A stretch of DNA of 64,000 nt from Pseudoalteromonas sp. MMG010 (GCF_018100905.1 NZ_JAGJEG010000002.1:372001-436000), one strand, 5' to 3'. Positions 39,019 through 49,631 are shown, counted from the stretch's first letter. The notes: generated by a model from the sequence alone, not told the origin. Numbers and translations are program-made.

Positions 39019-42000
39019 TTATTTATCATCTATAATGGCAATGCCTTGAGTAATTGTTTTCGATTCACCTAGTACATTGTCAAATTCAAAAGTAATACTG
39101 AGTACGCCACTTGTTAAGTCGTTACCATCTGATTCTCTTGAGATTGAGACAACTGAGTAACTGGTTTGATCAGAGTTTGTATTCGGTACTGTCGCCTCAT
39201 GAGTGAGGAGATCAAAATCACCATTCGTTGATGAAATTGAAACACTTGTGCCTGCTGGTAAAGGGTTACCAAACTCATCAGAATAGAAAATATAAATCGA
39301 AATAGAAGCAAGCCCAATTTCAACCGTTTCTGGGTCTGTTTCATCAGGATCTGTTGCATCATAGTCTGGATTTGCAACAACAATATTTGATAAATCAATA
39401 CTACCTACATCACAAAAATCTTCTGTATCTGATGTTTCAAGCGTTGCAACGATTGAACTTGAACAATCTGCTGGAACGTACACTTCATAAGGTGCATCTA
39501 AAATAGTCGATGTTTTTACCACGGCAAAACGTACATAAGGGTCATCACCTGACATCACTAACTCAAGCTGTTTACGTACCTCAATGAGCTCTCGAGTACA
39601 CTGCTCGGCTTCTTGTGCTGCTTCTGAGCATAATAAACCATTATACATACCATCCGCTTCATCAAATATTCCATTATTATCAAGATCTCGCCATGTTTCA
39701 TTGTGTCCACCACGAGAATTTAAAGGCGAACATAAATCATCTTCTGCACTATAAGCATCACCGATCGCTTCGCTACAGTTTGCTTTATCAAATGTTAAGT
39801 TTTCATTATGATCGTTAAACGCTTCTGATAAATCATAGCTTGCATAATACTCACCAATATCAAATAAGCCATTGGTGCGCTTTACCCCATCACTCGATTC
39901 TTCGTCAACAAAGTTTTCTTGTCCTTTTGTAATGGCTAAAACAGATACTCGCCCGCCCATTACAACACCATCTGCATCGTTTTTGGCGCGAGTTATTCCA
40001 CCAATACATGGCGCAGCAGCAGAAAAGTACGGGTCACAGTTTACAGTTTCGGTTTTAGGGTTTATGCCTTCAGTGGTAGAAGCATCACCATCGATTTCAC
40101 CAATTCGGTTACCCCATTTATAGTCATAAAATGGAATATCTCCTTGTGAGCGCCAAGTTACAGTACAAGTTGCATCACTTGTTTGACAAAATGTATCGTC
40201 ACTCTCTGAACCGATTACACCAGCTTCTGCAATCACAGTTGCTTCAACACCATCGGCATTAAAGTGATTAAATTGGTCGCCAAAATAAACCGTTATATCA
40301 GTAGTTACGCCATTATAATTCAATGAATTTGTATTGAATGTAACAGGACTTGCATCAAAACTATTTTGATCAGTAACCCCCGAATTTAAGGTGATTTGAG
40401 ACGAAACTGAACTGATTTGCTCCGATAACGGGATTAAATGTAATGTACCATCTGGACAGATTTCATTATCTGGCTCTTCCATACATAAGTCATAATCGTC
40501 TGTCCAACACGTTAAATCGTCTCCTTCATCAAGCGACGCCAGATCATCTGTCGATACATAACAGGCTTTAACCACAATGGGACCCGGCACAACCCCAGAA
40601 GTAACTGATGTAGAAACAAAGCCATCATCATCAGTATCAGCTGATAATTGAGTTAATGATGCCGCACCAATTGAGTCGGTTAGTTTAAAATCAATTCGTT
40701 GCTGTGTCGCCGGTAATCCATCTTGGTCAAATAATTGAAACTCCACTTCAGACTGAGTAGGTAAGCCACCTTCACCTGGCGGTAATGCAATAAAGGACTC
40801 GCTCACTTGAACAAACTGAATTGATTGAATGGGTGATTCTTCGATAGATATAACGGTCGATGCTGTAAAGTTCTCACCGCCAGTTTCAACACTGATAGTC
40901 ACGGTATCATCACCACTACAGCCTTTTGCTTGGTATGTGGCACTTGCTATACCGCCAGAAGACTTAACACTGTCATCAATTTCGGCTTGCTCATTAATAT
41001 AACAAGTAGATGAAAATTCAACATCGGTTGCTGTGGTAAAAAGCTCGCCTTCTTCATCAAGTAAAGTAACAACAATAACTGTGCTACCCCCTGCGTTTAG
41101 AGGGATATCATTACCAGCATCATCTTGTTCTAAACCATTATCAACTTCTAACGTTAAATCGGCTGTCCCTACGGCAAAGTTGATAGAATCTGATTCATTT
41201 TGTGCCGTGGCATTGATCGTCCCCGCTCCCCCGGTATCACCGGGTTGTAGTTTTAGTAATGCGACACCCTGAGCGTCAGTTAATGCAGCACCTGAAGAAG
41301 GTAAAATGCTTCCTAAATTAGTTTCAACATTAACTAAAGAATAAGCACTACCATCTCCACTTTGTTGGTCGACAACTTCTACATATATTTCCCCTAAATC
41401 AGTAGAAGAAATATTATGCACAACACTACATCCTGTCGATGCATCTGTAGGGTCTAATCTCACTGCAGAGCGATTATCATCCCAATCAGCATTACAACCT
41501 GTTAAAAGTAATACTGTGACTGTAAATTCTGATTCATCGTCAGAGGCCCCATCTCCAGATGAATAAAATACCATCGTACTGCTTATGGTATCAGTGCTCG
41601 ATGTATATGATGCAACAACTTGTCCCGCACCTTTTAAATCACCACTATTGAGAGTAACGCTCGCTTCTCCACTGTCATTAGTCGAGGCAGTCCCTAACAC
41701 AGGAGTAATTTCTCCGGTGAAATTGGTAGAAAAAGAAATTAACTGATCACTTAAAGGCACACCGTCACTTGTTAATGTCGCAGTAACAATTCCTTGATTG
41801 TCACTGGTCACTGGGTTATCACTGGTAAACTTATTCCCAGCGGCATCAAGTATACTCACCTCTAATAACGTAGTACCCGATACACTGATATCATCTTCTT
41901 CGTCACCACTTGATTGAAATTCAAAAGTATCACTATAAGTCACATCGTTTAGTGTATAAGAAGCAGTAACAACACCTGCACCTTCAACTGTACCAGCTGT

Positions 42001-42672
42001 TAACTGTAAGCTCGCTATACCATCAGCTTGTGTCAGTGAAGTTCCTGAAGTAGGAGATAAAAGACCAATATCGTCATCAAGCGTAAATGTAATGCGTCGA
42101 CCCGCTAATGTATCACCATCTAACGCTAAAGTGGCTCGTAAATCAATTGGGCTTGATGCAGTAACTGAATTACTTTCAACGCCATCAGAATTATAACCTT
42201 CAAGCGTTAATTCATAGCCGGAGTCATCGGTATCATCTTCTTCGTCACCACTGGATTGAAATGCAAAATTTCCAGTATAAGTTACATCATCTATCGTATA
42301 TGACGCGGTCACAATACCCGCACCTTCAACTGACCCTGCGTTCAATTGTATAACAGCAACCCCATCACTTTGTGTTAATGAGCTCCCAGAAGATGGGTCT
42401 AACTCACCTACATCACCATCGAGTGTAAATGTAACAAATTCGCCAGAGACAGCAGCCCCATCTAACTCAAGTAGTGCCCACACTTCGAGTGGACTATCTG
42501 CAGAAACAGAATTACTTGCAACATCTGCATTATTATAAGCTGATAAAGTTAATTCATATTCAGCATCTGCACTGTCATCTACCGAGTCTCGACTTAACGT
42601 TTCATCACCACTACCACAAGCAGTGAGTAAAAAGCTAAGCATTATTATGCTTAACAATCGTAATAAAGGCAT
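39019..42672 (-). CDS. Large lipoprotein with tandem invasin-type Ig-like (Big_1) domains
   Basis: A 1217-residue acidic surface lipoprotein. The signal ends in a lipobox LLTACGSGDE (Cys about residue 19). Two closely similar repeats of about 110 residues (about 41-147 and 152-262) share SGxSLTQ(S/A)DG(V/I)A, VEGAG(I/V)VTASYT and the acidic linker SSGDEEDD; a third, more diverged copy follows (to about 375) and further Ig-like units continue to about 760. The rest has several Cys pairs and Asp-rich EF-hand-like loops (DLDNNGIFDEADG). An adhesion or scaffolding role is inferred from the domains. It sits alone between topA and a divergent symporter gene; its promoter should lie in 42673-42860. 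Confidence 0.82.
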   Translation of the reverse strand: MPLLRLLSIIMLSFLLTACGSGDETLSRDSVDDSADAEYELTLSAYNNADVASNSVSADSPLEVWALLELDGAAVSGEFVTFTLDGDVGELDPSSGSSLTQSDGVAVIQLNAGSVEGAGIVTASYTIDDVTYTGNFAFQSSGDEEDDTDDSGYELTLEGYNSDGVESNSVTASSPIDLRATLALDGDTLAGRRITFTLDDDIGLLSPTSGTSLTQADGIASLQLTAGTVEGAGVVTASYTLNDVTYSDTFEFQSSGDEEDDISVSGTTLLEVSILDAAGNKFTSDNPVTSDNQGIVTATLTSDGVPLSDQLISFSTNFTGEITPVLGTASTNDSGEASVTLNSGDLKGAGQVVASYTSSTDTISSTMVFYSSGDGASDDESEFTVTVLLLTGCNADWDDNRSAVRLDPTDASTGCSVVHNISSTDLGEIYVEVVDQQSGDGSAYSLVNVETNLGSILPSSGAALTDAQGVALLKLQPGDTGGAGTINATAQNESDSINFAVGTADLTLEVDNGLEQDDAGNDIPLNAGGSTVIVVTLLDEEGELFTTATDVEFSSTCYINEQAEIDDSVKSSGGIASATYQAKGCSGDDTVTISVETGGENFTASTVISIEESPIQSIQFVQVSESFIALPPGEGGLPTQSEVEFQLFDQDGLPATQQRIDFKLTDSIGAASLTQLSADTDDDGFVSTSVTSGVVPGPIVVKACYVSTDDLASLDEGDDLTCWTDDYDLCMEEPDNEICPDGTLHLIPLSEQISSVSSQITLNSGVTDQNSFDASPVTFNTNSLNYNGVTTDITVYFGDQFNHFNADGVEATVIAEAGVIGSESDDTFCQTSDATCTVTWRSQGDIPFYDYKWGNRIGEIDGDASTTEGINPKTETVNCDPYFSAAAPCIGGITRAKNDADGVVMGGRVSVLAITKGQENFVDEESSDGVKRTNGLFDIGEYYASYDLSEAFNDHNENLTFDKANCSEAIGDAYSAEDDLCSPLNSRGGHNETWRDLDNNGIFDEADGMYNGLLCSEAAQEAEQCTRELIEVRKQLELVMSGDDPYVRFAVVKTSTILDAPYEVYVPADCSSSIVATLETSDTEDFCDVGSIDLSNIVVANPDYDATDPDETDPETVEIGLASISIYIFYSDEFGNPLPAGTSVSISSTNGDFDLLTHEATVPNTNSDQTSYSVVSISRESDGNDLTSGVLSITFEFDNVLGESKTITQGIAIIDDK

Positions 42673-42860
42673 TGACCTCTCCCTAGCATTTTTAATTTAA
42701 ATGACATTTATTTACCTTATATTAACCTATAAACCTGCTAAAAATCACAGTTTTTTATTACTTTTTTTCATAATTTTTTTTATAAAAAATACGATTTTTT
42801 CTGTATAAAAATATACAGGCTGGTAGTCTATGGTCAAATTTATAAAAATAGATCATAAAT

Positions 42861-44183
42861 ATGTCAAAATTTCGTTCATTAAGTTTAACCTCTCGGATAA
42901 TGATAGGCATGAGTTTGGGTATTCTTGTCGGTTTAATTTTCCAGGCATTATTAGCTGGAAAAGACGACTTTTTAATCCCACTGGGTATTTTTTCGCTATC
43001 AATCAACGATATATTCGTAAATGGAATCTTTAATGTTGGTGGGCAAATTTTTATTGCCAGTTTAAAAATGTTAGTAGTGCCATTAGTTTTTGTTTCATTG
43101 GTATGTGGTACATGTAGTTTAAGTGATCCTAAAAAATTAGGACGCTTAGGTGGTAAATCTATTAGTTTATATTTACTAACAACTGCCCTTGCAATCACTG
43201 TTGCTATATTTTTAGCGTTAATATTTAATCCCGGAGAAGGTATAAACCTTCCTTCAGAAACGACATTCAGTGCCACTCAAGCCCCTACACTAGCACAAGT
43301 AATAATTGGCATGTTTCCGACTAATCCAATCGATGCAATGTCAAAAGGAAATATGTTACAGGTTATCGTATTCGCATTGTTATTTGGTGTTGCGATGGCA
43401 CTCAGTGGCGAACCAGGAAAACGTGTAGCGGCTTTATTTGAAGACTTAAACACTGTTATTTTAAAATTAGTCACCTTATTAATGAATATTGCCCCGTATG
43501 GTGTATTTTTCTTAATGGCTAAACTTTTTACTACGATCGATTTAAAACTAATAAAAAGCTTGGCACTTTATTTTGGTATTGTCGTGATGGCATTACTTAT
43601 CCATGGTTTAATCAATTACAGTATTATTTTAAAACTATTAACCGGATTAAGCCCGGTTACTTTTTTGAAAAAAATGAAAAACACCTGCTTATTTGCTTTT
43701 AGTACTTCAAGCTCAAGTGCAACAATGCCAGTAACCCTTGAAACCGCAAATAAAAAACTGGGGGTACACAACTCGGTGGCATCATTTACCGTACCATTAG
43801 GGGCCACCATAAATATGGATGGCACAGCGATTATGCAAGGTGTTGCCACTGTATTTATTGCACAAGTATTTAGTGTTGACCTAGCGCTTTCAGATTACCT
43901 TATGGTTATTCTTACTGCGACACTGGCTTCTGTAGGGACCGCTGGGGTGCCAGGTGTTGGATTAATAATGCTGGCAATGGTTCTTAATCAAGTCGGCCTA
44001 CCTGTTGAGGGCATCGCTATTATTATCGGTGTAGATCGCTTGTTAGATATGACGCGTACCGCGGTCAATGTAACCGGTGACTGTATGGTTACCTGTGTTG
44101 TTGCTAAAACCGAAGGTCAATTAGACGAAACAATATTTAATGACCCTAATGCTGCTAAAGATTTAGAAAACCTTAAAGGCTAA
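42861..44183 (+). CDS. Dicarboxylate/amino acid:cation symporter (DAACS family)
   Basis: A 440-residue inner-membrane sodium- or proton-coupled transporter of the GltP/GltT/DctA family. It has eight helices plus re-entrant loops; the serine-rich hairpin FSTSSSSATMPVTLE (about residues 278-292), the NMDGTAIMQGV motif (about 318) and the C-terminal DRLLDMTRTAVNVTGD motif are present. The Arg in DMTRTAVN is the position that distinguishes glutamate/aspartate transporters, so acidic amino acids or C4-dicarboxylates are likely substrates. It is a single gene with its own terminator. Confidence 0.93.
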   Translation: MSKFRSLSLTSRIMIGMSLGILVGLIFQALLAGKDDFLIPLGIFSLSINDIFVNGIFNVGGQIFIASLKMLVVPLVFVSLVCGTCSLSDPKKLGRLGGKSISLYLLTTALAITVAIFLALIFNPGEGINLPSETTFSATQAPTLAQVIIGMFPTNPIDAMSKGNMLQVIVFALLFGVAMALSGEPGKRVAALFEDLNTVILKLVTLLMNIAPYGVFFLMAKLFTTIDLKLIKSLALYFGIVVMALLIHGLINYSIILKLLTGLSPVTFLKKMKNTCLFAFSTSSSSATMPVTLETANKKLGVHNSVASFTVPLGATINMDGTAIMQGVATVFIAQVFSVDLALSDYLMVILTATLASVGTAGVPGVGLIMLAMVLNQVGLPVEGIAIIIGVDRLLDMTRTAVNVTGDCMVTCVVAKTEGQLDETIFNDPNAAKDLENLKG

Positions 44184-44197
44184 TTGATTTTACTAAT

Positions 44198-44227
44198 AAA
44201 AAACCTTGCATGAGCAAGGTTTTTTTT
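44198..44227. terminator. Terminator between the symporter gene and sohB
   Basis: Stem AAAAACCTTGC / GCAAGGTTTTT with a 4-base loop; T8 on the plus strand, A-rich left flank allows use by sohB as well. Confidence 0.88.
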
Positions 44228-44233
44228 ATTTTG

Positions 44234-45253
44234 TTAAGGATTTACACTTTTAAATTTTGATATGAGTGTCATGGTAATTTTATTTACTGAGTGACTAATA
44301 CCCAATGCTAGTTTATCGCTGATACCCTTTTTAACTTTATACTTCACCTTATATATTTGGCGTTCGTTTTGCTGTGACAAAAGCGCATCATCACTGGTTT
44401 TAATTTCATCCACTAACCCTTTCTCTATTGCTTGAGTTGCAAACCAATGCTCACCGGTCGCTACAGAGCTAATATCTAAACTTGGGCGTTGTTGAGATAC
44501 AAACGTTTTAAATAAATCATGAGTTTGAGCTATTTCTTGCTTAAATTTTTCACGGGCTACATCGGTATTTTCACCAAACATGGTCAATGTACGCTTAAAC
44601 TCTCCAGCCGTTACTTGCTCAAAGTCTATATCATTTTTCTTTAATATCTTATTAAAGTTAGGTATTTGCGCAATAACGCCAATAGAACCAACAATAGCAA
44701 ATGGAGCAGCAATAATATGATTAGCCACACACGCCATCATATATCCACCGCTTGCTGCGACTTTGTCTATCGAGACACTAAAGTATATTCCGGCATTTTT
44801 TAATCGTTGTAATTGTGACGCTGCTAACCCATAACCATGAACGACACCACCTCCACTTTCTAACCTTACCAATACAGTGTCTTGTTTAGGATCAGCAATA
44901 CTAATGATAGCGGTAATTTCTTCACGTAATGATTCAACCTCATGTGCATCCATACTACCTACAAAATCAACCACATATAAACGTGGTTTTGATTCCGCAT
45001 TATCGGCTTGCTTAATATCAGTTTTCACTTTTTTGTTATGTTCTTTTAATTGCTTTTTATTAAGCGTATTCAATAAAAAATCATTTTTAATTGTTCTTAA
45101 ATGTTCTGAAATATCTTCTATTTCTATTTCACCTTTCTTGGCTTTAGGTTTAACAGCAGCCCCAACTAAAAGCATTAATACAATAGCGATAGCAACAACA
45201 AATGTGATTGTTTTAGCAAAAAACAATCCATATTCATATAAAAATTCCAACAT
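44234..45253 (-). CDS. sohB: Inner-membrane signal peptide peptidase-like protease SohB
   Basis: A 339-residue S49-family serine protease. An N-terminal membrane anchor (about residues 12-33) is followed by the SohB domain: LESGGGVVHGYGLA (132-145), KVAASGGYMMA with nucleophile Ser168, and the general-base Lys220 in TAGEFKRTLTMFGENT. E. coli SohB is a multicopy suppressor of htrA and is proposed to degrade membrane peptides. It lies next to topA in E. coli; here the symporter and the large lipoprotein lie between. Confidence 0.94.
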   Translation of the reverse strand: MLEFLYEYGLFFAKTITFVVAIAIVLMLLVGAAVKPKAKKGEIEIEDISEHLRTIKNDFLLNTLNKKQLKEHNKKVKTDIKQADNAESKPRLYVVDFVGSMDAHEVESLREEITAIISIADPKQDTVLVRLESGGGVVHGYGLAASQLQRLKNAGIYFSVSIDKVAASGGYMMACVANHIIAAPFAIVGSIGVIAQIPNFNKILKKNDIDFEQVTAGEFKRTLTMFGENTDVAREKFKQEIAQTHDLFKTFVSQQRPSLDISSVATGEHWFATQAIEKGLVDEIKTSDDALLSQQNERQIYKVKYKVKKGISDKLALGISHSVNKITMTLISKFKSVNP

Positions 45254-45297
45254 TGATCTCCATTAAAAAAAATAAACTTTATCATGCTTTACAATAA

Positions 45298-45322
45298 AAA
45301 AAGCCACGTAATGTGGCTTTTT
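45298..45322 (-). terminator. Terminator after the VolA-like lipase gene
   Basis: Stem AAAAAGCCAC / GTGGCTTTTT with a 5-base loop, T-rich on the minus strand as well. Confidence 0.82.
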
Positions 45323-45349
45323 AGTATAAAACTTAATTTTAAAATATAT

Positions 45350-47770
45350 TTAGTCTGTCACTACATCTTCATTGGTGACTAACAACATATGTCCACGTGT
45401 TGCTAAATAAGTCGCTATTTGCATTTGCATTTCTGCATTTGCATCTATACTACCTTGCTCAGTGGCCGCTTTGGCATCATCTTGCTCTGGTGTTAATACC
45501 GAACCATGATGTCCTTTTGTAAATTTAACTAAGTAACTTGACGCTGTATCACTTAATGCTTGCGATGAACTTACCGTTGTCAGCCCTAATAATTGGGCTA
45601 ATGGAAGAGTACCTGCAATCGGGTTACTGGTTACACTTGGAGGGATCACTTGATCTGATTTGTTTTCACCACCATCACCTACCACAACATTTAAATATAC
45701 TGGTGTACCAAGCTCTGCAACCGTTGATGCGTAGTTGGTTGGATCACCGCTATCAAGTACTGTTTGTGCTGCAAAGGCAAACTCAGTAAATAGCGCTTGG
45801 ATATTTAAAAGTTTTTGTGTATCAGTCACTGAAGCCAAATATTCACCATAACCACAGGTTAAATACACTTCTTGATCCTCAAAGTATTGAACACAGTTTG
45901 CTACGGCTTCATTTTGTAAATAAGCAAGAAACTCTGTCGATTCATCAGTGCCAGCCGAATATAATACCGATGCTTGAATAAATGGTCCAAAGGCAGGTGA
46001 TTCAAGCAAGAAGCTTGCAATACCACCACCACCACTGGCTAATGCCACTGTATTTACATTAAATAATGGATCTACAGCTTCTGCTAATGGTGTATTTGCC
46101 TGCGCAATAAAAGCCGGTGCTACAATAGAACCCAATGAATGACCTATATAAGTTACATCTTGAGTATTAAGCTCATCGTCACCTGAAAAATTAATGCCAA
46201 AGCGAAGTGCCAATAAATCGGCTGATGATTGACGTAAACTATCGCGTGCGACTAATAACGAACTTAGGTTCATGTAACTTAATACTGAGCCTGTTGTCGC
46301 ATTAAAATCATCTGTCCCATCATTATCTATATCTAAACCACGCTCACCATGGCGAGGATGATCAATAGCAACGGTAGCAAAGCCTTGAATAGATAGTTGT
46401 GCGGTTAACGCTAACATACTCTCTTTTTGTGTTGTAATACCATGTTGCATAATCACAACCGGCCAACCTGATTCCGGCATCGAAAGTGCTTCATAGCCTA
46501 AACTAAGTCTAATCGCATTAATCACCGGCAATATTGGTTTAGTGATCTGTACATCTGCTGTTTCAATGCTTTGCAATTTAGGCACTGAATTATATTTAGT
46601 CAGATGACGGGTGCTATCAATACCTAAATCACGTAATTGACCACCGCTTAGCGCAAAGCAAGTCGCATCAGAAACACTAATAGGCTCTGCTGGAAAGCTA
46701 TCACCGACTGCCGCTTTGTAACCAATCACAGCCACGGCATTATCACATAGCCCTTGCCAATAAGTATCAGCTAGATCATCGGTGGTTGTACCCGTAGGAG
46801 TACCTAAATACATCGGTAAGTTTATAGTGCCTTTTTCATACTGAACGCCAGAAAAAGCGTCAGAAACATCTATATTTTGTAAAGCGAACACATCTTTAAC
46901 TGTAATCACACTTTGTTCTGGAATAGTTAAAACAGGTTTAGGCAAGCTTGGCTGTGATAAACTACCTACTAATAAACTCTTAACGTTACTAAGCACGCCA
47001 CCTGCTGACTGCATGGTCATCGCAGATGTAAAAATTATATCGTCTTTCGTAATACTTCCTGAAGATACAACGACATTCTCATAACTATTTACAACGCCTT
47101 GTAATGTTAATTGCTCTTCTGTAACTAGAGGCGCTTCTTCTTTAACTAATGCATAAGTTGCAGAAGGCTCTATCGAGCGCCCTAAAGAATCTTTTAATCC
47201 TGATGTAAATACATTGATGTATGAACTACCCGCATTGAAAGGTTTTAAAGGTATAACTGCAATTGCATCTCCCGATGCTTGAGTTATAAAATCAACTCCA
47301 AACGTTAGCTCTCCCACTAACTTACAAGCAGTACCCGCGGATACAACAGCGCATTCTGCATCAGTCAGACTGGCTCCCATAATCACTTCAAAAATACGTA
47401 CACTTCCAGCAGATGCTGCCGAAGTCGCATCTAAACTAACATCATCAGGAAATGAAATATCAACTTTATATGGAACTTGTGTTGACCAGCCATCAAGCGC
47501 ACCGAGTGCTAATGATGGATCGGCATATAATTCACGTGAAATAGAGACATTTTCATCGTCAAGTTCACCAGGAATATTAAGCGTACCATCTTGGGTTCCA
47601 CTAAATAATAAATCGTTCGGTACTGATATCACGCTGTTAGCAGGATCGAACTCAACCGTAGCAAAGGGAATAACTTCACCGCTGTCATTTTTTACATCTT
47701 GCAGTGTTTCTCCAGAACCACACCCTGCTAACAGGGCTGTAACTGACAGTGAAAGTAGCATTTTTTTCAT
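45350..47770 (-). CDS. VolA / Pla-1-cef family extracellular phospholipase-lipase lipoprotein
   Basis: An 806-residue lipoprotein (lipobox LLAGCGSG, Cys about residue 17) of the VolA/Pla-1/cef family, whose Vibrio cholerae member is a surface-exposed lysophospholipase feeding on lecithin fatty acids. The N-terminal half is the 'virulence factor lipase N-terminal' beta-rich domain; the alpha/beta hydrolase half has GWPVVIMQHGITTQ (oxyanion region), AIDHPRHGERG and the nucleophile elbow GHSLGS (about residue 543), with GHHGS near the C-terminus as the probable catalytic His. In vibrios it pairs with fadL; no fadL is adjacent here. A role in scavenging lipids outside the cell is inferred. Confidence 0.86.
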   Translation of the reverse strand: MKKMLLSLSVTALLAGCGSGETLQDVKNDSGEVIPFATVEFDPANSVISVPNDLLFSGTQDGTLNIPGELDDENVSISRELYADPSLALGALDGWSTQVPYKVDISFPDDVSLDATSAASAGSVRIFEVIMGASLTDAECAVVSAGTACKLVGELTFGVDFITQASGDAIAVIPLKPFNAGSSYINVFTSGLKDSLGRSIEPSATYALVKEEAPLVTEEQLTLQGVVNSYENVVVSSGSITKDDIIFTSAMTMQSAGGVLSNVKSLLVGSLSQPSLPKPVLTIPEQSVITVKDVFALQNIDVSDAFSGVQYEKGTINLPMYLGTPTGTTTDDLADTYWQGLCDNAVAVIGYKAAVGDSFPAEPISVSDATCFALSGGQLRDLGIDSTRHLTKYNSVPKLQSIETADVQITKPILPVINAIRLSLGYEALSMPESGWPVVIMQHGITTQKESMLALTAQLSIQGFATVAIDHPRHGERGLDIDNDGTDDFNATTGSVLSYMNLSSLLVARDSLRQSSADLLALRFGINFSGDDELNTQDVTYIGHSLGSIVAPAFIAQANTPLAEAVDPLFNVNTVALASGGGGIASFLLESPAFGPFIQASVLYSAGTDESTEFLAYLQNEAVANCVQYFEDQEVYLTCGYGEYLASVTDTQKLLNIQALFTEFAFAAQTVLDSGDPTNYASTVAELGTPVYLNVVVGDGGENKSDQVIPPSVTSNPIAGTLPLAQLLGLTTVSSSQALSDTASSYLVKFTKGHHGSVLTPEQDDAKAATEQGSIDANAEMQMQIATYLATRGHMLLVTNEDVVTD

Positions 47771-47973
47771 ATTAATTGCTCCGCGAAAATCTTTTTTTAT
47801 CGTGTGTTGTTTCAGTATGTTTGGTTAATGAAGTGTAATCAACTTATTAACGGGTCATTAGACCAGATAAACTTAACGTAAAGTTTCTAGTTTCGCCACT
47901 TAAATTTATAATAATTACCATTACTTGATGTTTTGCTATGGTAAACTCAAACAAAAATTCAATGGGTATTTTT

Positions 47974-48720
47974 ATGAACACTTTTCAAGCGAGCGATAAC
48001 GCATTACAAGATAAAATTATTTTAATAACCGGCGCCGGTGATGGGATTGGTCGCGTAGCAGCAATCACGTATGCTAAATATGGTGCAACGGTTATTCTAT
48101 TAGGAAAAACAACGCAAAAGCTTGAATGTGTTTACGATGAAATCGTTAATGCAGGCTACCCACAACCTGCCATTGTTCCAATGGATTTAAAAGGAGCCAC
48201 GAAGCAAAACTATCGTGATTTAGCTGCCACAATTGAATACCAATTTGGTCGCTTAGATGGCTTATTAAATAATGCGGGTATTTTAGGGTCTTTAGGCCCG
48301 CTTGAGCACTTTTGTTCTTCAACCTTTGAAAATATTATGAAGGTCAATGTCACTGCTCAGGCCATGATCACTAAAGCGCTTTTCCCCGTTTTGCGTAAAT
48401 CTAACAACGCATCAATTGTGTTTACTTCATCGGGTGTAGGTAGAAAAGGCAGAGAATTTTGGGGCCCTTATGCTATTTCTAAATTTGCTGTAGAAGGCAT
48501 GATGCAAACATGGGCATGCGAAGTGGGAAAAACCAATATTAGAGTAAACTGTATTAATCCAGGGGCTACTCGCACCTCAATGCGCGCCAGCGCGTACCCA
48601 GGTGAAGATAAAGATAAATTAGCGACACCAGAGGATTTAATGCCAACATACTTATATTTGATGTGTGACGACTCTAGCACTATCAATGGCCAGTCGCTTG
48701 ATGCACAAGTAAAAAAATAA
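47974..48720 (+). CDS. yciK: YciK family SDR oxidoreductase
   Basis: A 248-residue short-chain dehydrogenase equivalent to E. coli YciK, whose substrate is not known. Motifs: ITGAGDGIGRVAA (cofactor), LLNNAGILG, FTSSGVGRKGREFWGPYAISKFAVEG (Ser and YxxxK) and NPGATRTSMRASAYP. The family-typical C-terminus MPTYLYLMCDDS is present. Start choice: ATG at 47974 gives the family length; in-frame ATGs at 47938 and 47962 would add 12 or 4 residues, and the ribosome-binding site does not decide. In E. coli yciK sits with btuR and rluB; btuR is missing here. Confidence 0.88.
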   Translation: MNTFQASDNALQDKIILITGAGDGIGRVAAITYAKYGATVILLGKTTQKLECVYDEIVNAGYPQPAIVPMDLKGATKQNYRDLAATIEYQFGRLDGLLNNAGILGSLGPLEHFCSSTFENIMKVNVTAQAMITKALFPVLRKSNNASIVFTSSGVGRKGREFWGPYAISKFAVEGMMQTWACEVGKTNIRVNCINPGATRTSMRASAYPGEDKDKLATPEDLMPTYLYLMCDDSSTINGQSLDAQVKK

Positions 48721-48730
48721 CCCAATAATA

Positions 48731-48758
48731 AAAAGCCGCTAATTTAGCGGCTTATTTA
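48731..48758. terminator. Terminator between yciK and rluB
   Basis: Stem AAGCCGCT / AGCGGCTT with inner AA/TT pairs and short loop; A-rich left and TTATTTAAT right flanks. Confidence 0.75.
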
Positions 48759-48761
48759 ATA

Positions 48762-49631
48762 TTACTTACGTTTTGTTTGCTTAGCACGTTGATTGTGCTT
48801 TTTAACCGCTTTACGTATTTGGTTAATTTTAGCACGTTTATCTTTTCGCTTTTCAGGCATAACCGATAACTTAGTTTGAGTTTCACGGCCTAACTTTACC
48901 GTTTTACGTAGATAATTAACTGTTTCTAAGTCAAGCTCACTCCAGCCACCTTGTGGTAAACGTTTATCTAACTCTAACTTTCCATAACGAATACGTATTA
49001 ATCGTGATACTTCAACCTCTTGTGATTGCCACAAACGACGTACCTCACGGTTTCGCCCTTCGTTTAACGTGACATTAAACCATCGGTTAATACCTTCACC
49101 GCCCATAGGTTTAACGGTTAAGAATTTCGCTGGACCATCTTCTAACTCAACACCACGTGTTAAGTTTTTAACTGTTTCGTTTGTTACTTCACCAAATACA
49201 CGGGCAGAATATTCACGCTCTACTTCGTAACTTGGGTGCATTAATCTATTTGCTAATTCGCCATCATTGGTAAATAACATCAAGCCTGCGGTATTAATAT
49301 CTAAACGCCCAACAGCAATCCAGCGCTCACCATCAATACGTGGGAGGCGATCGAAAACGGTTCTTCTACCTTCAGGGTCTTTACGTGTACTTAACTCACC
49401 TTCAGGTTTGTTATACATGATTACGCGACAAATACGGTCGGCTTTTTCTTCAATTTTAACCGTATGGCCATCAACTCTTATTTGATCGGTTTCTTCGACG
49501 CGATCACCTAACTTAGCCACTTTACCATTGACACTTACGCGGTTCGCGTCGATGTATTTTTCCATTTCACGTCGTGAACCTACGCCAGCACGGGCTAGGA
49601 CTTTTTGTAACTTTTCACCTTGTAAACTCAT
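48762..49631 (-). CDS. rluB: 23S rRNA pseudouridine(2605) synthase
   Basis: A 289-residue RsuA-family synthase: S4 domain at the N-terminus ([20 protein letters not shown]), catalytic [19 protein letters not shown] (Asp about residue 112) and [12 protein letters not shown]. The lysine/arginine-rich end (last 50 residues) is typical of RluB. Its ATG overlaps the scpB stop by 4 bases, the usual scpB-rluB coupling. Confidence 0.93.
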   Translation of the reverse strand: MSLQGEKLQKVLARAGVGSRREMEKYIDANRVSVNGKVAKLGDRVEETDQIRVDGHTVKIEEKADRICRVIMYNKPEGELSTRKDPEGRRTVFDRLPRIDGERWIAVGRLDINTAGLMLFTNDGELANRLMHPSYEVEREYSARVFGEVTNETVKNLTRGVELEDGPAKFLTVKPMGGEGINRWFNVTLNEGRNREVRRLWQSQEVEVSRLIRIRYGKLELDKRLPQGGWSELDLETVNYLRKTVKLGRETQTKLSVMPEKRKDKRAKINQIRKAVKKHNQRAKQTKRK

